A DNA stretch of 64,000 bases from Prostheceraeus crozeri (Eukaryota > Platyhelminthes > Polycladida > Euryleptidae): assembly GCA_907163375.1 (NCBI GenBank), contig CAJQUW010010458.1:575582-639581 (forward strand), in the 5' to 3' direction. The number at the start of each line of letters is the position of its first letter. Within the stretch, counting starts at the first letter, position 1. Under the pieces are notes generated by a model that was given only the letters and a program-made list of their open reading frames with translations, was not told the DNA's origin and did not search any database. Positions 57,001-64,000 of the stretch are shown here, piece by piece. The position numbers and the translations under genes are program-made.

Positions 57001-57076
57001 GCTCTTGGATGATGGAGCGCTACGTTTATATTCCTTTGGAAAGAAAGTGACCATCTTCTGGGCGTCGCATTGGTGA
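54044..57076 (+). CDS. Type II membrane glycosyltransferase, two GT-B domains plus B-lectin-like C-terminus
   Basis: The product has a basic cytoplasmic start (MRIFRIRKRSLRGC), a single membrane anchor (LWLMLLSFGCATLMIHALLL), then a lumenal part of about 970 residues. The first GT4-like domain contains NNLANNAGIKWFVNEVLPLL and EESGVATKTCDALKRGIPVV, the donor-binding region of GT-B enzymes. A second GT-B-like domain follows with LWLPWQ, IWTPSEYDARLL and SADAIILPSCAINPGMSLIK. A cysteine-rich insert (CTSYPCKSDSLCIPCHVNSP) lies in its last part. The final ~110 residues read like a bulb-type (mannose-binding) lectin: LRSPSGKWLLTL, then VVWSI, then LLDDGALRLYSFGKK. No intron is visible over 3 kb. 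The frame is open for 38 more codons upstream (ATG 53930); 54044 is chosen because it leaves a normal type II tail. Substrate unknown. Confidence 0.75.
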   Translation: MRIFRIRKRSLRGCLWLMLLSFGCATLMIHALLLVTELQSRTTTTSEITVVKQRSRILLIIPTVPYFYKGSDHRLLHIIKYLSSNPNLGLSLGYYVKLQDDTPTANESDALIVKQLRSQFKLDIIYGPLHDYGFAGGCTHHFDIIMYWHWYNLPYMNMLIRSVQQFHMVRGQTRVLAFVDDDTVALRSTAPSLLKHISRDEIESVVLSLRSENLVSNIVRTRYEIPYLLQIIQSPYNIRDMVDAELRSYQHADEVVPISSHQTFIQRFVEGQIFDVLRYSIRPLSPSYILPTQAPIPAKHIMFIGYNNLANNAGIKWFVNEVLPLLRTTGVILHVIGYVQCTKAKSLANNAKVICEGKQSDVDTFFRRVSLAINPSNEESGVATKTCDALKRGIPVVTNTFDGTVKSLNSAGSIERYGVAICQIKDPNCTASSIDLLLNSQNLWMKASKAAVHFMNTFYGEQNMFSDFDRILNRTISKNLRVLILSDNQNPHYRFDFVMELTRILSHDDRFTVYSIGTAANFTKGSNNGNRTYLNVGAVPTGMTFHYVLQLTWPPNFSDPPTRMCGARCRLVLWLPWQLKNFPEKLKNQSIRYDAIWTPSEYDARLLEGGGVDRLRIHVMPEGIKCNPPLKQASWLSSLQWNFRPFRFVYFGEDISLFDFEQLTTAFRNARQKTHYTLSLTLFTYSGRNDISSDVIVQVEQLLSMDEGISWSSANRASHETGRILESADAIILPSCAINPGMSLIKALSYGVPVIHANSLTTFNRKGNISFPVRSHIVDCTSYPCKSDSLCIPCHVNSPCCLKTKAQPRCNLMEEASLQETMVAVATDRVDAVQRGINGQVFARKTNCWEQLAPIYKSDLMHLIVSPNRAVIGSREKGMFISPYRIVGPYFFNILNPSSAILRSPSGKWLLTLNENTAQISIQNSFEGDKITWMSEQKPDSNCHPTCRLDLRVDCLFSLNDGKGSVVWSIVPKVDSVNERHQCIVELLDDGALRLYSFGKKVTIFWASHW

Positions 57077-58341
57077 TTAAAGTGCAGATTATTGAATATT
57101 GGAAAGGGCCAAGTATATTTCTTTATTTCAATTTATTACAATCAGTCGTTTGGAGCATCGTTTCGACCATAGAAATCCGACTTTTTGCTGTGTTGGACTA
57201 GAACGGACAGCAACGGTTTGGTTTGTTGATGATCATTTCAGCCACAGAATCGTTTAAGCGTGTCATTTTGCTAGAAGTGCAAACTGATTCAAAACAATGA
57301 TGAATGCAGGAACTTAATAAGTGGGCAAAAAGATTTTTTAATACCTTGCAGAGATAGGAAAAATAATCGTGCGTCGCTTGCGATTTGCTCTGATTTTCTT
57401 CAAAATGCTCCGATTGCCACGATTCCTTCAGATTCGAAGAATTCAGATCATCGTGCAAAAGTTTTCTCGATGATGTTGGGCCCTCCGATCATTATTAAGA
57501 AAGTTAGCAGGCGCACGAAAAAACGATTAAAAACGTCTCTGTAGAACTTGACATCGACTGTGGGGCTTTTCATTAACTAAAATTCTGCCGCATGAATATT
57601 AGACCGATTTGATTTTCTGCCGGCAAATAATTTTTGAGCGACAGTATATAATACCGAAACCGACTGAAAATTCTGTCTGCCGGTAGAATAAATCGGCAGA
57701 ATTTTCAGCCGGTTTCGGTATTATACTGTCGCTCATAATTTGTTTGCCGTCAGAAAATTTTAATCGGTTTAATATTCAGGCGGCAGAATTTTAGTTAATG
57801 AACAGCCCCTGTGTCTCTTTGCTGTGTGATCCGGCTGATAACAGTCATTGAAACTTCACACAATTTGTTGTGCTTAATAGTTCGGCAGCCAGAACGAGTT
57901 TGTGCAGGGAACGAGGCCGAAAGTAAGACTTTCACAGAATGATGTACACCCTATGCCTACTACGAATGGGCATGTCTGCCGAGTTCTAGTAAGTTCCTCT
58001 ATTTGTCAGACAGGATCAAAGAAAAACTCATGCTAATCCAATGAGACGCAGATTGCAGTTTTTGGCTAAAATGAAAATTTGTATGTTTTCTCTGATTGAA
58101 CGAAAAGTACTATGCCCAGAGTCACAATTTTTGGCATGGAATTTCTTCAGGTCATTTCCTTTCATCTTCATGCACCCCTGTCTATAAAGACTGAACACAT
58201 TTATATTTGGCTTAATGTCGGCAAACACAAACATTTTGAGCAACTTTATCCACATTCAACCACATTCTCACATACATGACCGATTAGCTGAATGATAAAA
58301 GCACATGCACGTGATATGAAATGACCTGAAGACATTACATG
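57077..58341. other. Non-coding stretch containing a MITE
   Basis: Apart from the MITE at 57563-57808 nothing is recognised; frames at 57198-57458 and 58028-58255 (minus) have no motif. No clear polyadenylation signal for the upstream gene is assigned. Confidence 0.4.
57563..57808. mobile_element. Palindromic MITE with 5-bp duplication CTGTG
   Basis: Arms begin GGGCTTTTCATTAACTAAAA and are complementary along nearly the full 246 bp, with a small centre near 57685. The duplication CTGTG flanks it (57558-57562 and 57809-57813). GACCGATTTGATTTTCTGCC-like inner words occur in both arms. Superfamily is not certain; 5-bp duplications occur in Transib, whose ends differ. Confidence 0.8.
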
Positions 58342-58776
58342 CAGAGATGGGCGCGGATAGCAAAATCGCTATCCGGATATCCGTGCGAAAAACTATCCGG
58401 ATATCCGGATAATTGAAAAAATTGGATTTGCTTTTTTTACTTTAGTGTAGCATATCTACCATGATTTCTATGTTTATTTCTTCAATGTTTGTCATTATTT
58501 TTCATCACAACGACATAGAAATTCAAAAAACAAATTGATCTGAAGCAATGAATTTATTTCCAACTAGGTATAGGCTCTCTACTGAGTACTAACACTGAGC
58601 TTATTTGGAAAAGAGAATCAGTACCGGTACAGCTCAAACAATCCCGAGTAAAAAGTAGCTTTCCTTCTTTCCAGGAAGATTATATTTTTACAAAAATCAT
58701 ACAAAATTTCTATAAGATTATGTCTATAGCTCTTCTGTCATTACCATGTAAAAAGATGGTAGCACAAGCGTTATCT

Positions 58777-61700
58777 TTATAAGATGCTAAGAAATCTGTC
58801 ATTACCGTGTAAAAAGATGATAGCGCATGCGTTTTCTGGTAATAGATTCATTCGTTTTTCTGTGTACGTGTTCCCAGCCGTGCTGAAAATACGCTCCGAT
58901 GGAGAACTGGTAGCCTGGACAGTCAAAATATGTCTGACAATCGCTGCCAGCTTTTGGAAAATAGCACAGTGACCCCTCCACCATTCCAGAATACTTGTAC
59001 GCATCTCCGCAACAGGAAGCTTGAGAAACTGCTCCACCTCATCAGTATCATTCATGGGACTTTCCTCCTCAATCATTGACGTGGACATGATGTCCAGAAT
59101 TTTGTCTCTCGAAGATCTTGTATCTCGAAGATTTATATTTCCTGTTGTCTCGATACTTCCATTGATGGTGATAGCAGAATTGTCCTATGAAGTGAAAAGA
59201 ATAGATTTATGTATGCATGTACATCTGTAATCATCGTAGGCAATGTTTCATCAATGTTTGAACATCGTACAGGCATAAACATATCTCCACATAAGGTTAC
59301 TTGAAATATAATGAAGCATACTGTTCTTCTTTTGATTTAATTTCCGCACTCAAAGCGTTAACTTGCGGCATTATACGTGAATGTGTACAATACATTAGAC
59401 ATACACCTCTGTAGCAGATCTTTTGTCTCCTGGTAAAGCTGCACCCTTGAGAAAATACGATTGTACCTAACGTAGTATATACTAGTATACTTATTGCACT
59501 TCAATCATTGTACATGTACATGTACCGTACCGTACTTCAAAACTCACCACTTTTTCCATTTCATCACGCAATCTGGCATATACGTCATTGCGAACATTCT
59601 CCTTAAGGAAACACAGTCGCTTGAATCTCGGATCCACTGCGCTCGCCAAAGTGTGAATTGATAATTCTCCGAGATATTCATCATCATCAAGACAAAATCG
59701 CATAGTCAATTCATTGATGAGTGTCTTTCCAAAGTGCCGCTTCCCACGGATTGGTCGCGAGTCATCAGATTTGCTTGTCTCTACCAAAAGTTTCATTATC
59801 TAAAAAGCAAACAAAATGGATACTTAATAATAAGCCTACTACTTACTGTGGTGATGAAAGGAAATCTTGCGAATGTACCAAAATGGAAAGGTATCATCCC
59901 TTGCCATATCTTCACAGGATAAACTTGATCTGTCTGTACTTGTATGTACGTACATGTATCGGTCTTTTTCAATTCTGCTTGCAAGAACATGCACTATACT
60001 CTATTTGTATTGTTTACTGGTTGTAAAATCAAATTCATAATTACAAATGACATAACACTGTAATGCGTTGATTTTTTTGGTCAAACATCGACACTTACTT
60101 ATACCTGTTACAAAAAACTATGGCAGTTAAAAAGTTAAAAAAAAACAGTATACGTACACATTGAACGTATGGAATTATTTAAAAATCACAAAGAAACCCT
60201 TTATTATGCTTAATAGGTAGGCTTATTATAGCAAGTCACGAGCACGTCGGGTGAAGTGACTATACATAAAATTGAATTAAGCTTAAGTGAACAAAATATC
60301 ATTCATGTAAATGCTTACGGCGTGTAACATACCTCCTAAACGAGATTGACCCATATTTACATGTATGTTCAAAATTTCGTGCGTAGGCATATAGGCTACC
60401 GGTATCAACATGTATTCTTTTATCACAATGACTTCCGTTCATTCATGATGAAATAAAATGGATATTCTTACTTGTGTCAGCATAGGATAGACCTCATTGA
60501 TAATGGGGAAGCTCTCGGTCTGCCATACTTTGACCATGTCGGCAAGAGGATCCAAGTACTTGACAGCCCATTCCAGGGCAGTGAGCTCTTCGGGTTCCAA
60601 TGCTTCCAGATTGGCATTGTTGAGGGATACCATGTCGATAGCAGACTTCAAATCTCGGTAGCTTTTGAGCATCGTAAGTGTGGAGCTCCATCGAGTTGGT
60701 TCATCGATTTGGGGTTCCTTGTTCATGCTATCCTTCCCCAGTTTACATTGCTCAATGAGGAAATCAATGGATTTCCTCAACTCAGTTCTCAGAGCAACAG
60801 ACTTTCGAAGCTTGGTCATCAGACCTCGAATAATCTGAATTGCATGTTCCATATTTGATGCTTTGACAGCATCTTTGATCGCCAGGTCCATTAAATGAGC
60901 AATACATCCAATATCATATTCAATTTTCTTTGATAATCGCATCCCTTTCCTCATGTTACTTGCGTTATCGGTAGTACTGAAGTATGCAGTAGTAATATCA
61001 TACTTTGTGAGGGTCTCATCAACGTTTTGTGCAATGTTTTCTCCAGAGTGATCAGTCGTCAAGTGTTCCGTATGTAAGACCAAGTTCACCAATTTCCACT
61101 GGCCATCGACAAAATGAATGCTGTAGGTGACGAAGCCTTGCATATGCTTATTAGTCCAATGGTCTAATGTAATTGAAATCTTTGAGCCTGTGCTTTGTGC
61201 TTCTTTAATGACCGATATAATCTTTGCTTGTCCAACAGCATATGAGTTCTTGATGTGACTCATGATTGTACTATGAACTGGAGCCTGATAGTTGGGCTCA
61301 CAGAACTCAAGCACTGTCTTCATTCCATCACTTTCAAATGCGTTGTATGGCAAGAGATCTGAGCAGACAGCACGACAGAGCAACTTTGTCAATTCTTTCG
61401 CCCTTTCGGTAGAGCAGGGACGCTGGTTACGTGTCTGTAAATATCATTGTGTTTAAATATAAATAGCTAATAGGTTTCAGGAAGGATTATGTGATTTCAC
61501 ATTTACACTAGGGATAAATAATTCGATTGTGATACATGTAATTCATTGATACATCAGTTCTAATATTATGTACTAAACTATTTCAATAAATGCAAAGCTG
61601 CTTGTTTTTCCTGCTGACGAACCCGTGAATAACTAATATTTTTTCTAAAATGAGTTGTAAGACTTTCGGTTTTTTCGATGTGTCTGTACAAAAACATCAG

Positions 61701-62860
61701 ACAAAAGTAAAAATCCTCTACATTTATGTTATATTAATGTACAACATATAGTGCAAGTACAAAAGAGTGGATGTAGTTCTAAACCTTAACCTGTAAACCG
61801 TAATCTGCATGTTATAGAAGGGGAAACGTATATACGACAGGTCAGAAATACATGCAGGCGTATACTGCCGTACAAATGTCCATGTCGAATAGAAGTACTG
61901 TCGAATAAAATGAATGTCTATAGCGAACAACGACCATACACCATCCACATGCTTGCACATTTGTAAATTCACAGTGATGCTGATACACCTTCATGCATAA
62001 ATTTGCAATGCAAGTCGCATATTGCTAGAGGAAGCGCTTTCACGCCCATGATGCGCGCACTTTAGGCATACCGTTCCTTTCTACTAGGTAAATAGTCTTG
62101 TGCTGTACATTTAGGCCTATTTAGCCTGCAATACAATAAATAGACTTTGATAGGAGGCATAACCCCTTGCAATGCAATTTCCACTTAATTACAGTGTAGC
62201 CCTACAAATAGCCTGTCATCCAGTAAGCCTATAATCCAGCCCGGTTCTAAAACTGATCATGGAACCGATGAATATCAATATCAACATACTGTATACAGCA
62301 GACATACTGTATACTATTATATGTACGTCGTGTCATAGACTACTTAGTAAATTAAGATGCTTATATAAATAATAAATGCACTACTCAAAACTACAAAAAC
62401 CTAATGTAGGCTACTTGTAAAGACACCATACCATATACAAAATTTGAATACTTACCTCATAGTATTCGGTAATGCAAGATTGTTTCTGTTTCGCTATCTT
62501 CCTGGAGTCATCATCAACATCGATGTCCACATCCAAACTTTTGTTAGATAGAAAATTCGAATGAATCCCTTGCCTATCCGTAGGCACAGCTCGTCCACTG
62601 CTGTCTCTTTTTGTTCCTCCTGCACGATTTGCAGCCGCTTCAGCAGTTGTACTGGTAGTTGGCTTCGACAATTTGTGCTTGCCGCAGAGGTGATTTGAGA
62701 GAGTCGAGGTGGACCCACGAAAGGTCAAGTGGCTGGAGCACAGATTGCATTTTGCAACCTCAGCCGACTCTTTCGTATAGTGATTCCATACCCAACTCTT
62801 CTTCATGCCGGCATTCCAAGACATATCGCGGAGAAATCTCAGAGGCACTTGTAAATGCAC
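58777..62860 (-). CDS. hAT transposase, four exons
   Basis: Exon 1 (62860-62456) has a BED finger: KSWVWNHYTKESAEVAKCNL, C-x2-C, then HLCGKH, followed by a Ser/Thr linker. Exon 2 (61434-60472) holds the first catalytic aspartate in ITLDHWTNKHMQGF, the second in STTDNASNMRKG, and a CIAHLMDL motif. Exon 3 (59799-59548) has ASAVDPRFKRLCFLKE. Exon 4 (59184-58777) has the dimerisation region with the catalytic glutamate in SSPSERIFSTAG and ends IFLHGND. All junctions have GT-AG and are phase 0 (GAG|GTAAGT, CAA|GTAAGA, GTG|GTGAGT donors). About 670 residues in all, with no stop or shift seen. The start may be one of three nearby ATGs. The frame is intact, so it may be active or recently so. Confidence 0.85.
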
Positions 62861-63020
62861 ACAAAACCAGTCTCCTCAAAAAGCATGCGTTGATAGAAAT
62901 TCGTCCGGTTTGTCATCGACTTGCGACAGCAACCGCGCATTGGCTAAGCGACTGTTGCTTTGATTCTTATTGTACTGATAGAGAGGGATCACGCATCTTA
63001 GTATCTACGAGGGCGCAACG

Positions 63021-63302
63021 TCTAAGTATTAGTCACCTTCGTGTTAAGCTCTGCTCGCGTTGTCCCCGTGTCCATGAGGAGTATCTGAGTGCGTCGAGTG
63101 AAAACAGAAGGTCGAAATAACCTTTGCTGCAATTCAGTGTAGACGTAAAAATTTCGCTAATTCTAAGTATTAGTCACCTTCGTGTTAAGCTCTGCTCGCG
63201 GTGTCCCCGTGTCCATGAGGAGTATCTGAGTGCGTCGAGTGAAAACAGAAGGTCGAAATAACCTTTGCTGCAATTCAGTGTAGACGTAACAATTTCGCAC
63301 GG
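63021..63302. repeat. 141-bp tandem duplication inside the hAT element
   Basis: A unit starting TCTAAGTATTAGTCACCTTC at 63021 recurs at 63162, with only a handful of differences (for example CGCGTTGTCC against CGCGGTGTCC). It lies between exon 1 and the right inverted repeat, so in the promoter side of the transposase gene. Confidence 0.9.
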
Positions 63303-63369
63303 ATATCCGGATAGTTGTCAGTACGGATATCCGGATATCCGGATATCCGCCGACATCTCTGATTACATG

Positions 63370-64000
63370 TCAAAAATTATGCGTTGTCATGACAGCGCAT
63401 GTCCACGACGATGCATTGTTGTCCGTTCTAGTCCTTCTTTGTTATTACAGAGTGTCGGACTTCTATGATCTCTGCCATGTTATTTGTTTTCGATATATGT
63501 TATGTTTCACCCACAAATGACCTGTTAAATCGCAAATCAGAATATCCAGCATCTGAAGAGGCTTTAACATTGATAACCAGCCACTTAATCGATGCGGAGA
63601 AAAGCAAAAAGCGTGCGTAGTGCCCTAAACTTGAAAAGATTAAAAATAGCTCAAAAACAGTAAGAAGATTAGAAATGAATTCTTCTCATCAATCTTAGTC
63701 CCCCACATAATTCACCATATAATTTCTCATAATTCGAAAGAATGCATGTGATAAAATCTTCAATGACATGTCAATTTTATGGAATACGGAAATCTAATTA
63801 AAGACTCGTCCGTTTTGTTTTTATGTTGCAAAAATATTGTACGATTTTAGAAAATTAAATGTGAACTGGAAATCCATTTCTACCAATGTTATTTGTGGAA
63901 AAGATACAACATTGCAATTGTTTCTAATTTCACGTTAGAGATTGGGGAAAACTCTCAGATTGTCATTTTAAGGATATATATTGAAAAGTCTTTTGCTACT
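63370..64000. other. Non-coding flank of the hAT element
   Basis: No gene or repeat is recognised in this last part of the window. Confidence 0.4.

Larger units (their letters stand above)
58342..63361 (-). mobile_element. hAT transposon, apparently complete
   Basis: The 5020-bp element has ends CAGAGATG and CATCTCTG and the 8-bp duplication ATTACATG (58334-58341, 63362-63369), both typical of hAT. Subterminal palindromes ATCCGGATATCCGGAT recur four or more times at both ends (58370-58410 and 63298-63350), probably transposase binding sites. The single gene is on the minus strand, and a 141-bp tandem duplication lies near the right end. Confidence 0.95.

Overview
This is AT-rich animal (invertebrate metazoan) nuclear DNA, not prokaryotic. 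Two host genes are visible: the first coding exon of a sorting nexin-27 gene on the minus strand (4131-4378, ending in a GTAAGT splice donor) and an intronless glycosyltransferase gene on the plus strand (54044-57076). Nearly everything else recognisable is mobile DNA, much of it nested. The species cannot be named from the sequence.

Layout. 1-2.5 kb: a decayed LINE (minus strand). 4.1-4.4 kb: SNX27 exon 1. 4.8-8.2 kb: a three-layer nest, in which a short hAT-like element (6246-7376) sits in a Tc1-like transposon (5441-7952), which sits in an element with CATAG ends (4832-8217). A shorter relative at 28357-29179 shows the empty site of the Tc1 insertion. 9.44-29.35 kb: a LINE reverse-transcriptase pseudogene split by a complete Polinton/Maverick at 9723-27992 (6-bp target duplication TTCTAC, inverted repeats of about 0.5 kb) and again by the 823-bp element. 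29.4 kb: a tRNA-derived SINE head. 33.4-34.8 and 39.6-41.0 kb: fragments that look like Penelope-like reverse transcriptases. 45.2-53.8 kb: a CR1/jockey-like LINE with a foldback element upstream of ORF1 and a PIF/Harbinger transposon (47024-50354, duplication TAA) in ORF1. The Harbinger transposase is itself split by a nearly spacer-less palindrome. 57.56 kb: a 246-bp MITE. 58342-63361: a hAT transposon with an 8-bp duplication ATTACATG and a four-exon transposase with no visible break.

The Polinton is the most informative region. On the plus strand it has two decayed small genes, a penton-like minor capsid gene, a packaging ATPase, a fibre-like coiled-coil gene, a small hydrophobic virion-like gene, the major capsid gene, a membrane-segment gene and the integrase. 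On the minus strand it has protein-primed DNA polymerase B, a gene just upstream of it that resembles a PCNA-type sliding clamp, and an adenain-like protease. Replication, integration and packaging genes are broken (frameshifts, a stop inside the ATPase P-loop, two transposons in polB), whereas the major capsid, fibre-like, hydrophobic and protease reading frames are open. The element is therefore an inactive copy.

Recurring themes: (1) insertions with 12-bp target duplications made of inverted arms plus a one-sided tail, some with a motif like the ribozyme-bearing repeats of Penelope-like elements; (2) small GC-rich palindromes inside the AT-rich Polinton genes; (3) A/T-rich tandem repeats ending in TAAAAATG in front of Polinton start codons. 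All domain calls come from reading motifs; no database search was run.
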